A stretch of DNA of 64,000 nucleotides from Chryseobacterium vrystaatense (lineage in GTDB: Bacteria > Bacteroidota > Bacteroidia > Flavobacteriales > Weeksellaceae), in assembly GCF_000737765.1 (NCBI RefSeq), contig NZ_JPRI01000002.1:372001-436000 (forward strand), given 5' to 3'. Below the pieces are notes generated by a model. That model did not search any database. It saw nothing but the letters and a program-made list of their open reading frames with translations, and was not told the origin of the DNA. Both the position numbers and the translations under genes were made by a program. Of this stretch, positions 47,136-55,645 are shown one piece after another (within the stretch, counting starts at the first letter, position 1; the number at the start of each line of letters is the position of its first letter).

Positions 47136-47534
47136 ATGGAGAAAGAGATTTCACACTTTTGGTTGGGATATTTTAAAAATGAAGATGACTTCGATCATTT
47201 TGTTGAAGAGGATGAAAGTTATTATACAGAGGAAGAAAACGAAGACCTTTATGTATCAAAATTCGCCGAAACACAAAATATACAATGGTTTGATTATGAT
47301 TTTCTGGAATATGGTTTTGAAGATGAAAATTTAGGCATCTACGAAAAATTCACAGATTATTCTTATGCCGATCAATGGATTCCGGTTATTGAACAGAAAA
47401 TTAATGAACTTGGTCTGGAAACTCCTGTGAATGCTATTATTTTTGCCAATAAACATACTATTCCGAATCCTGTTTCGGTGAATGATGAAGAATATGCATT
47501 ATACTATATTGGAGAAATTGAATATAGTATCTAG
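47136..47534 (+). CDS. Imm22-family immunity protein
   Basis: 132 residues, strongly acidic. The Imm22 (DUF4284-type) pattern is visible: HFWLGYFKNEDDFDHFVEED near the start, SKFAETQNIQWFDYDFLEYG in the middle, and YALYYIGEIEYSI at the end. Imm22 proteins protect against toxins of polymorphic toxin systems. No toxin gene is recognisable next to it, so it may be an orphan immunity gene against neighbours' toxins (inference). The family assignment is from memory of the pattern. Confidence 0.78.
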   Translation: MEKEISHFWLGYFKNEDDFDHFVEEDESYYTEEENEDLYVSKFAETQNIQWFDYDFLEYGFEDENLGIYEKFTDYSYADQWIPVIEQKINELGLETPVNAIIFANKHTIPNPVSVNDEEYALYYIGEIEYSI

Positions 47535-47711
47535 GCCAGGCTTCTACAAAAAGAGTTTTAATATAGGATCAAGGAAATCTGACGATTTTTAAGATCCTTT
47601 ATTTTTTCAGCTTTATAGAGCTTACCCTGAAAATGGATGCCTATTTTAAGGGTAATAAACAGTAACCTGTCTGATAAATTTCTCACTAATGAGACGAAAA
47701 TATCTACAATT

Positions 47712-48284
47712 TTGAAAAAAACTATATCTTTTTTATTTTTGATTTTGGTGATTTTAATACCTGCTCAAAAAATTCCTGCTTTCACACTCCGTTCAGAGGT
47801 GAGTTCTTATACGCAATTTGGACTTAGGGGATTAAATAACAGTGACTTGTATATCATTTTAGGCTCTTCAGGTATTACACCTGAGATATCTCCTTCTTAT
47901 ACAGTATATATTTTTAACACTAAAGGTGCTGTAACTGCCTATCATAAAAATACAGCATTATCTTCCGAAAGAATAGAGCTTTCTGAGGCGCAGAAAAAGA
48001 TGCTTTTTGACATCATCAATTCAAAAAAATTCGAAAGATTTTTAAAATATAATCAGGAAGATTTTGAGTTCAAAGAAATAAAGAAAAAGAAAATCGATCC
48101 TCTTTTAATGGGTACTACTTACAGTCTCACTGTCATTCAAAACGGTAAACAAAACACCTATTCTTATAGGGACATTGAATATCATCTGAAATCTGATGAT
48201 CAACGTATTAATAAGCGTATATTGAAAAAATATGCTGCCATTCTGGATATGTTCGGGGAATTGAAAGCCGATAGAGGGCATTGA
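47712..48284 (+). CDS. Exported protein of unknown function
   Basis: 190 residues if started at TTG 47712, which gives a clean signal peptide (LKKTISFLFLILVILIPAQ); an ATG at 47637 in the same frame would add 25 residues without signal character. The next lipoprotein gene also seems to use TTG before AAAAAA. The mature part contains YIILGSSGITPEISPSYTVY and a Lys-rich centre (EFKEIKKKKIDP). No family recognised. Confidence 0.62.
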   Translation: MKKTISFLFLILVILIPAQKIPAFTLRSEVSSYTQFGLRGLNNSDLYIILGSSGITPEISPSYTVYIFNTKGAVTAYHKNTALSSERIELSEAQKKMLFDIINSKKFERFLKYNQEDFEFKEIKKKKIDPLLMGTTYSLTVIQNGKQNTYSYRDIEYHLKSDDQRINKRILKKYAAILDMFGELKADRGH

Positions 48285-48396
48285 GTTTCGTTAGAAAATC
48301 TTGGCTGTTAAACTTGTCAACAGTGAGCTGATTAAAAGATAAATGATTAATTCAGATTAAATAACCATTTCAAAAATAAAACTATCTTTACTCTCA

Positions 48397-49149
48397 ATGA
48401 ATATTTACTCCGCCCTTCAGATGGGTGATTATCATACCCTTCATTGTGAAGATTATTTACTCACTAAAAAAATTGGCTCTGACCTATTACTATGTGCTGT
48501 AATGGATGGGTGTTCCACGGCGATGGACAGTCACTTTGCATCAGCCATTATGGGTAAGATTTTACGAAAAATAGCAATTGAAAAAGGGTATCGCGATCTT
48601 TACGAAAAGAATCACACGAAAACCCTCGATGAAAAACTGAAAGAAATTCTACAGGATCTATTCGAAGAAATGACTTTCGTTAAAAACAGACTTATGCTGG
48701 ATGAAAAAGAACTGCTGAGTACACTTATCATTCTACTCTATAATAAAAAAGAAAATACAGGTGTTGTTCTATCTGTTGGAGATGGAGTAATCTGTATTGA
48801 TGGGAAAATAACTGAATTTGACCGAGATAATAAGCCTGATTATTTAGCCTATCATCTCCATGAAAATTTTGAAAAATGGTATGCCCAACAGCATCAAAAG
48901 ATCTTTTTCGATCATATAAATGATATTTCTATTGCTACTGACGGTATGTCAACTTTCTCCCGGATCAAAAAAACGGATAATGAGGATCATATAGATCCCC
49001 TAGAATATATGATGATCAGCCAGTCTAATATAAGTACTGAAGACATGCTTAACAGAAAGCTAAAAAAACTTGAACATCATTATGGTTTAAAACCCACCGA
49101 TGATCTTGCTATCATCAGATTGATAAAGGAATGTTCAATACCTCTTTAA
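48397..49149 (+). CDS. PP2C-like protein phosphatase
   Basis: 250 residues. Metal-binding motifs of PP2C phosphatases are placed in order: HCEDY (near 19), AVMDGCS with D37/G38, LSVGDGVICIDG (about 126-137), SIATDGM (about 188-194) and the C-terminal PTDDLAII with D235/D236. The opening QMGDYHTLHCEDY replaces the usual GxxRxxNED. PP2C enzymes remove phosphate from Ser/Thr with Mn2+ or Mg2+. No kinase gene lies next to it. The family length (~240) is kept and no receptor domain is attached. Confidence 0.82.
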   Translation: MNIYSALQMGDYHTLHCEDYLLTKKIGSDLLLCAVMDGCSTAMDSHFASAIMGKILRKIAIEKGYRDLYEKNHTKTLDEKLKEILQDLFEEMTFVKNRLMLDEKELLSTLIILLYNKKENTGVVLSVGDGVICIDGKITEFDRDNKPDYLAYHLHENFEKWYAQQHQKIFFDHINDISIATDGMSTFSRIKKTDNEDHIDPLEYMMISQSNISTEDMLNRKLKKLEHHYGLKPTDDLAIIRLIKECSIPL

Positions 49150-49180
49150 ATAAAAACTAAAAATCTACAAAACAAAAAAA

Positions 49181-49921
49181 TTGAAAAAACTTATTCCTTC
49201 ACTTTTTTTATTCCTTGTATTTCTTTGTGCATGCAAAAAAGATAAAACATCAGATACAGATTATAAAAATGGAACTGCCACAAAAATAACCGCGCCAATA
49301 GATACTGTAAACAATCATCTCAGCCAACAACAACCCGAATTTCTTAAAAATGGAAAAAAGCCCTCTGATCTGGTTCCGGAAGGATATGAAATTCAGTATG
49401 ATACGGAAGGAGATCTTAATCAGGATGGATGGCCTGATATGGCTTTGGTCATCAGAAAAAAAGAAGATACACTGGCCCGCAGAAAAATGCTTATCCTACT
49501 GAGAAATTCAGATAAAACCTATAGGCTTGACAAAATCTCGGAAACCGCTTTTCCTGATGAATATAATGAAGCCGGTTATAAGATGAACGACACGGAAGAT
49601 ATTTCCATCAATAAAGGAGAACTGTCTATCAATCTTTATGATATTGGACCTAACGGAAACCTATTCAGTACCTTTAAGTACCTCAACGGAGATCTCATTC
49701 TTACGTATATTGAGACCTATAATATGGGAGCAGGTTCCCATTCCGCGCTCTATTACGAACCGATGAAGGGAAAACTGATCCAAGAGACCATGAATACCAT
49801 GGAGGAAGAAATGCCTTCAAAATCTAAAACAATTCATCTTAAAAAAGAAAGATTTTTATTTGAAAAAACCTCTCCAGATAAGGTGATCCAAAAAGCGTAT
49901 GGATTTATGCATGATGAATAA
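49181..49921 (+). CDS. Lipoprotein of unknown function
   Basis: 246 residues, apparently starting at TTG (49181). Lipobox LCAC (Cys18), then a polar linker and an FG-GAP-like calcium loop DLNQDGWPDMALVI. The rest is beta-rich (EDISINKGELSINLYDIGPN; LILTYIETYNMGAGSHSALY). The pattern 'DLNqDGwpDMaLVirk' is frequent in exported Bacteroidota proteins; no enzyme motif is present. It follows the PP2C-like gene by 31 bp and may share its transcript. Confidence 0.75.
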   Translation: MKKLIPSLFLFLVFLCACKKDKTSDTDYKNGTATKITAPIDTVNNHLSQQQPEFLKNGKKPSDLVPEGYEIQYDTEGDLNQDGWPDMALVIRKKEDTLARRKMLILLRNSDKTYRLDKISETAFPDEYNEAGYKMNDTEDISINKGELSINLYDIGPNGNLFSTFKYLNGDLILTYIETYNMGAGSHSALYYEPMKGKLIQETMNTMEEEMPSKSKTIHLKKERFLFEKTSPDKVIQKAYGFMHDE

Positions 49922-50059
49922 ACACAGGGAGATGTGGAATTCCGCCAATTCAAAATAGCGAAAAAGGGTAATGGATTGATAGGTTTAATAATACGAATTT
50001 TGTTATATCAGGTTTGAGAAAACAATACAACAAAAGCAAAAGGATTAAAAGAACATATC

Positions 50060-50212
50060 ATGAAAACATTAAATTTTGGACTGTTAGGAAAAGAAAACAC
50101 AAGTCCTTTTATCATTACTGCCATCCTCTACAGTATTACTTTATGCTTACCTTTTATTTATTTTTTATATCTGAAGGGGCAGCCCCTCATTACTCCAATC
50201 TTGAGAACATGA
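50060..50212 (+). CDS. 50-residue membrane protein coupled to the next gene
   Basis: ATG at 50060, TGA at 50210-50212. The peptide starts MKTLNFGLLGKENTSPF and has one hydrophobic helix (IITAILYSITLCLPFIYFLY), then KGQPLITPILRT. The stop overlaps the start of the following gene in ATGA. The other frame through this stretch reads as a His/Lys/Tyr-rich N-terminus that does not look coding, so two coupled genes explain the region better than one 208-codon frame. Confidence 0.65.
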   Translation: MKTLNFGLLGKENTSPFIITAILYSITLCLPFIYFLYLKGQPLITPILRT

Positions 50213-50640
50213 ATGAGGATGGTAAAACAATCGTTACCAAAGACTGGAGAGACGATGCAGAATCAAGACCGTTTAAGCTGCTTACAAGGGCCTCTATTTT
50301 TAGTGCTGCTTTATCTTTTGGGGCGCTTGGTGCAGCAGTAAGTCTGATCACCCGTGCAAGAAGGCCGGGTGTTTTTGATTATAAAATAACTATTAAGGAA
50401 TTAATTTCAATACAGACCATAGGGGCGGTTTTTGCCTTTATTCTTTCTCTGATCTTTATGGGAGAGATGATTGGCGGAACATTATTCCCCAATGCAGAGG
50501 AATTCTACTACATCGTTTATATTCCCGCAGCGCTGGCTAAGCTTCTGGTATGGTCTTTTCTGGCAGGCTTTGCCGAAAGATTTGTCCCTAATATTCTGGA
50601 AAATCTTACCAAGCTAAAGGATGTCAATGAAGAATCATAA
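50209..50640 (+). CDS. Small membrane protein of unknown function
   Basis: 143 residues from the ATG at 50209 (MNEDGKTIVTKDWRDD). Three hydrophobic segments: FSAALSFGALGAAVSLIT, SIQTIGAVFAFILSLIFMG and YIPAALAKLLVWSFLAGFAE, ending in AERFVPNILENLTKL. No family recognised with certainty. Start overlaps the stop of the 50-residue membrane protein gene, which suggests that the two act as a complex. A longer in-frame start at 50014 is rejected. Confidence 0.65.
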   Translation: MNEDGKTIVTKDWRDDAESRPFKLLTRASIFSAALSFGALGAAVSLITRARRPGVFDYKITIKELISIQTIGAVFAFILSLIFMGEMIGGTLFPNAEEFYYIVYIPAALAKLLVWSFLAGFAERFVPNILENLTKLKDVNEES

Positions 50641-50930
50641 ATTAATTCTTTTTTTCCTGTAAAAACTACCACAAAAGTAGTATTTCACAGGAAATTTATA
50701 CTTTATATATTTACTGGGTATTGATGTGAATGAATTTCATTCTTTAAAATACGGCCTTAAAAAAAACCGGAGACGAAGGTAAAATCAATGAGGTGAAAAA
50801 TGATTACAGAAGTTTCCTGTCAATACAGGAAGTTTGGAAGGCTAAATTTTTTAGTCTTCTTTTTTGTTTTAAGAAATTACTCTTGAATTTTTTGCAGCAT
50901 ACGTGCGACTAAGAATCTTACAGAATTAAA
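50641..50930. other. Gene-free gap with two inverted repeats
   Basis: No coding region. A nested inverted repeat at 50652-50693 pairs TTTCCTGT with ACAGGAAA around an inner ACTAC/GTAGT stem. A second hairpin (TTCCTGT/ACAGGAA) lies near 50812-50831, and AAGGCTAAA/TTTAGTCTT (50838-50858) followed by T-rich sequence may be a weak forward terminator. Confidence 0.5.
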
Positions 50931-50961
50931 AAAAATAAGGTGAGCTTAAAAACCACCTTAT
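50931..50961 (-). terminator. Terminator of polA
   Basis: On the reverse strand ATAAGGTG and CACCTTAT pair and are followed by TTTTT; 22 bp after the polA stop. Confidence 0.82.
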
Positions 50962-50983
50962 CTTTTATTTTAGTTCTATTCTG

Positions 50984-53818
50984 TTAATGCGCTTCGAGCC
51001 AGTTATTCCCGACTCCAACCTCTACCAGTAATGGCACCTGGGTTTCCAGGGCACTTTCCATTTCGGTTTTAATCAGTTTTGAAGCTCTTTCAATTTCGTC
51101 AACAGGAGCCTCAAATACAAGTTCATCATGTACCTGAAGTAGCATTTTCGTTTGCAGTTCCTGTTCTTTAAGCTCTTTATCGATTTTGATCATAGCCAGT
51201 TTTACAACATCAGCAGCACTCCCCTGAACCGGAGCATTCACAGCGTTTCTTTCTGCATGTCCTCTTACCACGAAGTTATTGGAATTGATATCTTTTAAAT
51301 GGCGTTTTCTTCCTAAGATCGTTTCTACATATCCTATCTGACGGGCTTTGCTTACCTGCTCAGCCATATATTCTTTTAACTTTGGATAGGTTAGAAAATA
51401 GGCTTCGATCATCTGTTTGGCCTCAGTTCTTGAAAGCCCGGTCTGCTCTGCCAATGCAAATGCTCCCTGACCGTAGATAATTCCAAAGTTGACTGTTTTT
51501 GCCTGGCTTCTCTGCGTTTTGGAAACTTCTTCCAATGGAATTTTGAATAGTTTTGCTGCTGTTGACGCATGAATATCTTCTCCATCCTGAAACGCTTTGA
51601 TCATATTATTTTCTCCTGAGATTTCGGCAATCAGACGAAGTTCGATCTGCGAGTAATCGGCTGAGATGATCTTTTTTCCTTCTCCAGAAACAAAAGCTCC
51701 CCTGATCTGCTGTCCGCGGAGTGTTCTGATCGGAATATTCTGAAGGTTAGGATTTACACTTGCCAGACGCCCGGTAGCAGCCGTAGTCTGAGAGAAATTG
51801 GTATGTACCCTGCTATCCAGTTTATCGATCTGTGAAGGCAGCGCATCTACATAGGTAGATTTTAATTTCTGATAAGTTCTGTATTCCAGAATATGCTTGA
51901 TGATCTCATGTTTCGAGGAAAGCTTTTGGAGCACGTCTTCAGAAGTGGCGTATTGTCCGGTTTTTGTTTTCTTGGCTTTAGGGTCCAGCTGCATTTTTTC
52001 AAACAGGATTTCTCCAAGCTGTTTTGGTGAATTCATGTTGAATTCTTCTCCTGAAAGATCAAAAATTGTAGTTTCAAGCTGTCTTAAATCATTTTCAAGA
52101 TCGATACTTTCCTGTGCAAGCCATTTTTCGTCCAATGAAATTCCGGAAAGCTCCATTTTTGCCAATACTTCCATGAGAGGCATTTCTATGTTGAAGAAAA
52201 GATCTTCTAAGTTTTCTTTTTTTAATTGTGGCGCAAAGAGCTCATACAACTGGAATGTTACGTCAGCATCTTCTGCAGCGTAATCAGTCTGTGTTCTCAG
52301 ATCTGCATCTCTGAAAGTCCCTTGATTCTTACCTTTTTTCCCGATAATTGTTTCAATGGAAACAGGTTTGTAATTCAGGTATACTTCTGAAAGATAATCC
52401 ATTCCGTGTCTTCCATCCGGATTCAGCAGATAATGGGCAATCATGGTATCGAAGATGGCTCCTTTTACAGTAATATCGTACTGTTTTAATATTTTATAAT
52501 CGAATTTTAAATTGTGTGCGATTTTCAAAAGGTCTTCTTTTTCAAAGAATGGTCTGAAAATTTCCAGAGTCTGGAGCACTTCCCCTTTGTCTTCGGATAG
52601 TGGAATATAATAAGCCAATCCTTTTTTATAGGAAAAACTCATTCCAACAAGCTCAGCTTCCAGTTCATTCAGTGAAGTGGTTTCGGTATCAAAACATACT
52701 GCTTTCTGCTTTAATAAATTATTAACCAGAACTTTCTGTGCTTTTGGATTATCTACAAACTGATACAAATGATCATTATGCTCTATATTTGATTTGGTAG
52801 AGGTTGCCTGATCCAGTTCTTCAAAATTGGCAAACAGGTCAAGCTGCATTGCCTGTCCTTTTATTTCTGCTCCGGTCGGTTTCTGTGTAATCTCAACTTC
52901 AGTTACCACAAGTGTTTCTACAGGTGCAGAAGCAAAAGCTCTGTACAGATTTTCATATAATCTTCTGAATTCGATTTCGTCAAAAACTTCTTTTACCTTT
53001 TCGAAGTCCGGTGTATCCAGATCATATTGTTCCTGATGAAATTCAACGGGTACATCACAGATAATCGTCGCTAGTTTTTTCGATAAAATTCCCCTTTCTG
53101 CAGAGGCTTCTACTTTTTCTTTCAGCTTTCCTTTCAGCTTATCAGTGTTTTGCAATAAGGTTTCAATATTACCAAATTCTTTAAGGAATTTCATAGCCGT
53201 TTTCTCTCCTACTCCATCCAGCCCCGGGATATTATCTACCGCATCACCCATCATCGCAAGGAAATCAATAACCTGTTTTGGATCTTCAATTTCGTATTTT
53301 GCTTTGACCTCTTCTACTCCTAAAATCTCGATATCACCGCCTTTTAAGCCTGGTTTATAGATCTTGATTTTATCGGTAACCAGCTGGGCAAAATCTTTAT
53401 CCGGTGTCACCATAAAAGTGGTATATCCTTCTTTTTCTGCTTTGCAGGCAATGGTTCCTATAACATCATCTGCTTCGTAACCTTCTACTCCCAAAATCGG
53501 GATATGCATTGCCTGAAGAATTCTGTGAATGTATGGAATAGCAATTTTGATCGCTTCAGGAGTTTCGCTTCTATTGGCTTTGTAGTCCGCATAATCATCG
53601 GTTCTTACGCTTGCCTGTCCTACATCAAAAACAACCGCTAAATGAGATGGCTTTTCTCTTCTGATGAGTTCTATCAAAGAGTTGGTAAAGCCAAAAATAG
53701 CAGAAGTATCCAAACCTGTGCTGGTGAGTCTCGGATTCCTGATCAATGCGTAATAACCTCTAAAGATCATTGCATAAGCATCGATAAGAAAGAGTCTTTT
53801 ATCTTGTGTTGCGTCCAT
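50984..53818 (-). CDS. polA: DNA polymerase I
   Basis: 944 residues from the ATG at 53818 (MDATQDKRLFLID); the frame to 53836 adds 6. N-terminal 5'-3' exonuclease (LIDAYAMIFRGYYAL, VEGYEADDVIGTIA, GDAVDNIPGLDGVGEKTA), the 3'-5' proofreading domain with its active DxE (AVCFDTETTSL) and NLKFDYKIL, and the family A polymerase (SADYSQIELRLIAEI; RSQAKTVNFGIIYGQGAFAL, the O helix; LQVHDELVFEAP). All three activities appear intact. It fills gaps in lagging-strand and repair synthesis. Confidence 0.98.
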   Translation of the reverse strand: MDATQDKRLFLIDAYAMIFRGYYALIRNPRLTSTGLDTSAIFGFTNSLIELIRREKPSHLAVVFDVGQASVRTDDYADYKANRSETPEAIKIAIPYIHRILQAMHIPILGVEGYEADDVIGTIACKAEKEGYTTFMVTPDKDFAQLVTDKIKIYKPGLKGGDIEILGVEEVKAKYEIEDPKQVIDFLAMMGDAVDNIPGLDGVGEKTAMKFLKEFGNIETLLQNTDKLKGKLKEKVEASAERGILSKKLATIICDVPVEFHQEQYDLDTPDFEKVKEVFDEIEFRRLYENLYRAFASAPVETLVVTEVEITQKPTGAEIKGQAMQLDLFANFEELDQATSTKSNIEHNDHLYQFVDNPKAQKVLVNNLLKQKAVCFDTETTSLNELEAELVGMSFSYKKGLAYYIPLSEDKGEVLQTLEIFRPFFEKEDLLKIAHNLKFDYKILKQYDITVKGAIFDTMIAHYLLNPDGRHGMDYLSEVYLNYKPVSIETIIGKKGKNQGTFRDADLRTQTDYAAEDADVTFQLYELFAPQLKKENLEDLFFNIEMPLMEVLAKMELSGISLDEKWLAQESIDLENDLRQLETTIFDLSGEEFNMNSPKQLGEILFEKMQLDPKAKKTKTGQYATSEDVLQKLSSKHEIIKHILEYRTYQKLKSTYVDALPSQIDKLDSRVHTNFSQTTAATGRLASVNPNLQNIPIRTLRGQQIRGAFVSGEGKKIISADYSQIELRLIAEISGENNMIKAFQDGEDIHASTAAKLFKIPLEEVSKTQRSQAKTVNFGIIYGQGAFALAEQTGLSRTEAKQMIEAYFLTYPKLKEYMAEQVSKARQIGYVETILGRKRHLKDINSNNFVVRGHAERNAVNAPVQGSAADVVKLAMIKIDKELKEQELQTKMLLQVHDELVFEAPVDEIERASKLIKTEMESALETQVPLLVEVGVGNNWLEAH

Positions 53819-53833
53819 AATATCTATAATGAA

Positions 53834-53841
53834 CAAATATA
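53834..53841 (-). promoter_or_regulatory. Putative -7 box of polA
   Basis: On the reverse strand TATATTTG matches TAnnTTTG, 15 bp before the chosen ATG. No clear -33 element. Confidence 0.4.
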
Positions 53842-53986
53842 AGAAAATAGGAATATTTCTTTGAGTTATAAATCATGAATTATGGGATTTGGTTTGAGAG
53901 CCGGAGGGTTGGTGAGTTAGAGGGTTTCGAGTGTGTAACTCTCAAAATAATTTCCCTTACCTCATTTTCTTCACTAAATCCCCATG

Positions 53987-54023
53987 TTTGAAATCTGATC
54001 TATAAAATCTTGTTTCTTGCATC
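53987..54023. repeat. TCAGAT-type repeat, inverted orientation
   Basis: TGAAATCTGATCTATAAAAT followed by CTTGTTTCTTGC is the reverse complement of the motif 'caagaaacaag - attttatagatcagatttca', the same order as the forward copies at 35655, 40401 and 44967. Confidence 0.65.
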
Positions 54024-54084
54024 AATCCTCCACCATTGACTTGCGAAGCAAAATTCACCATTAACAACCCATATTACTATTTAC

Positions 54085-54140
54085 GACTGTCTGAAATCTG
54101 ATGTCTGATGTCTGATGTCTGATGTCTAATATCTAATTAA
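54085..54140. repeat. Heptamer array (TGATGTC)n, inverted orientation of the TCAGAT repeat
   Basis: After CTGTCTGAAATC the unit TGATGTC occurs four times in a row, then TAATATC. It is the inverted, most regular form of the TCAGAT repeat. Gap 53819-54149 has no gene. Confidence 0.8.
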
Positions 54141-54149
54141 AGTTCAGAC

Positions 54150-54183
54150 AAAAAAAAACAGAACAGCATTTCTGCTGTTCTGT
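54150..54183 (-). terminator. Terminator of tssD copy 1
   Basis: Perfect 11-bp stem ACAGAACAGCA/TGCTGTTCTGT with a 4-base loop, followed on the reverse strand by a run of eight or nine T. Confidence 0.92.
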
Positions 54184-54223
54184 TCTGATGTTATTTTTGT
54201 ATTAAAAGACTTGGGCCTATTAA

Positions 54224-54631
54224 TTATTGACCTCCTGGCCACATTCCTCTGTATTCAGAATTACCTAGAGTGATTACCTCTGCGCTGATTACAAAACTGA
54301 TTAGCATACTGTTGCTGTCAATCGCATCGAAGTCTACTTCGTGTTGAATTACATATCCATTTTCCCACTTCAAAGTAGTTAATGTACCTTCTTCGTGAGA
54401 TTTATTGAAAGTAACCTCACCTGTTGTAGGCTTATATTTTCCGTTCAATAAACTTTCTAAGATATCAGATTTTTCAGTAGCTTCTACTGTAACTTTGATA
54501 AGAGCGTTAGAAGGATCAGATGCTACACGTCCTGAAACGTCTGTAGATCTTGATACGCTATAATTAAGCTTTAATAATTTTTGCTCTCCTCCGTTGTTGA
54601 ATTTTAAGATTCCTCTTGAATTTGCTGCCAT
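54224..54631 (-). CDS. tssD: T6SSiii tube protein TssD (Hcp-like), copy 1
   Basis: 135 residues. Starts MAANSRGILKFNNGGEQKLL, with GEVTFNKSHEEGTLTTLKWE in the middle and ITLGNSEYRGMWPGGQ at the end; this is the TssD/Hcp family of Bacteroidota T6SS. These proteins stack as rings into the inner tube that is fired into target cells. It differs from copy 2 at 60037 only near residues 104-107 and at the C-terminus. The DNA differs at many synonymous sites in patches, with other blocks identical. It is downstream of the VgrG cassette with its own promoter region. Confidence 0.93.
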   Translation of the reverse strand: MAANSRGILKFNNGGEQKLLKLNYSVSRSTDVSGRVASDPSNALIKVTVEATEKSDILESLLNGKYKPTTGEVTFNKSHEEGTLTTLKWENGYVIQHEVDFDAIDSNSMLISFVISAEVITLGNSEYRGMWPGGQ

Positions 54632-54684
54632 GATTGGTGAATTTAATTGTTATATAATATTGTGATTAGTGATTGATTACAGAG

Positions 54685-54692
54685 CAAAGATA
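54685..54692 (-). promoter_or_regulatory. -7 box of tssD copy 1
   Basis: On the reverse strand TATCTTTG matches TAnnTTTG, 53 bp before the ATG. There is no proper -33 element at the usual distance, which suggests activation by an upstream-bound protein. Confidence 0.6.
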
Positions 54693-54740
54693 GACCCGAT
54701 ACAGGTAAAGAAAAAGTTTTTGGGTATAAATCTGAAATAT

Positions 54741-54777
54741 TGTAGTAATACTACGATTTGATGTAGTAATTCTACGA
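54741..54777 (-). promoter_or_regulatory. Paired operator-like sites upstream of tssD copy 1
   Basis: Two sites read TGTAGTAATACTACGA (54741-54756) and TGTAGTAATTCTACGA (54762-54777), with starts 21 bp apart, two helical turns. The nearer site starts 49 bp from the -7 box. The same pair with the same spacing and distance is present before tssD copy 2. The rest of the 348-bp gap to 54979 has no gene. Confidence 0.7.
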
Positions 54778-54979
54778 CTTTTGATTTAACATAATAGCTT
54801 AATTATCTATTTATAAAAGGTTTACTGATATTTGAATGATCATGAAAAGCGATCGTTTTACACCACAAAGAGAATTATCGTATAAAAATTATCTATTTAT
54901 ATTTGAAAAAGATAAAAAGTAACTACGTTTAATAATATGGGGAAATATCAAATCAAAAGAATAATGTATTAAAATTCAC

Positions 54980-55642
54980 TTACTCTTTTGCATTCATCAT
55001 TACAGAAGACTCTGCCTCTTTCTTTTCAGCTCTATCTTTTCTAATAGACATTCCGGTAGTAATTGAAAAACCTGCGATGGTTACAAATACCCAAATCATA
55101 TTCAGATAATAAATAAGATCTTTTGAAGGTACTGTATAATCTTTATAGGTCAGATACTCTTTAATACTGTAATCATATTTTTCTTGGGGAATATAACTGT
55201 TTTTAATAGGCCCAAAGCCATACTGTAAAACAATAATCGGATCGTTAACAGTTCCTTTTTTATTTTTCAATTCATTATTATTTACGGCTAACCAAAAACT
55301 TTCATCGTTTTTACTAATATCAATGAAGCTTTGTGGATAATATAGCTCAAGCTTATAAATTTTACCCGCAGTTTTATCTTTAATAAGAGATATTTCTTTT
55401 GTACTATATTTTTTAACAAAAGGAGTACCATCAAAATAGATCTCATTCTTATCTTCCTTTAGTAATTTTTCATAATTGGGAACTTTTATAATTGTTGAAT
55501 TGCTTTTGTATTTGTTAATAGTATTTGCAGTAACCTCTTTTTGTCTCTTTATTTCTTTATATCCTGGAATTACAATTCTAAAAATAATTAACAGTAAAAT
55601 ATTGATGGCGAAAAATAGTCGCATCTTACTAAGTATGGTCAT
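54980..55642 (-). CDS. Membrane protein, possible immunity protein of the T6SS cassette
   Basis: 220 residues. N-terminal helix (MRLFFAINILLLIIFRIVIPG), a ~140-residue Lys/Tyr/Asn-rich external domain, and a second helix near the C-terminus (YLNMIWVFVTIAGFSITTGM) with a charged tail. The topology suggests that the middle faces the periplasm. Its start lies 3 bp after the stop of the DUF4280 gene. Last gene of the cassette, hence a candidate immunity protein against the preceding candidate effector (inference). No family recognised. Confidence 0.7.
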   Translation of the reverse strand: MTILSKMRLFFAINILLLIIFRIVIPGYKEIKRQKEVTANTINKYKSNSTIIKVPNYEKLLKEDKNEIYFDGTPFVKKYSTKEISLIKDKTAGKIYKLELYYPQSFIDISKNDESFWLAVNNNELKNKKGTVNDPIIVLQYGFGPIKNSYIPQEKYDYSIKEYLTYKDYTVPSKDLIYYLNMIWVFVTIAGFSITTGMSIRKDRAEKKEAESSVMMNAKE

Positions 55643-55645
55643 AAT

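Noticed and set aside
50014-50640. Single 208-codon membrane protein
   Set aside because: The first ~65 residues look non-coding and the alternative two-gene reading with ATGA overlap is better.
54085-54140. CRISPR array
   Set aside because: Four 7-bp units without spacers; a short tandem repeat.
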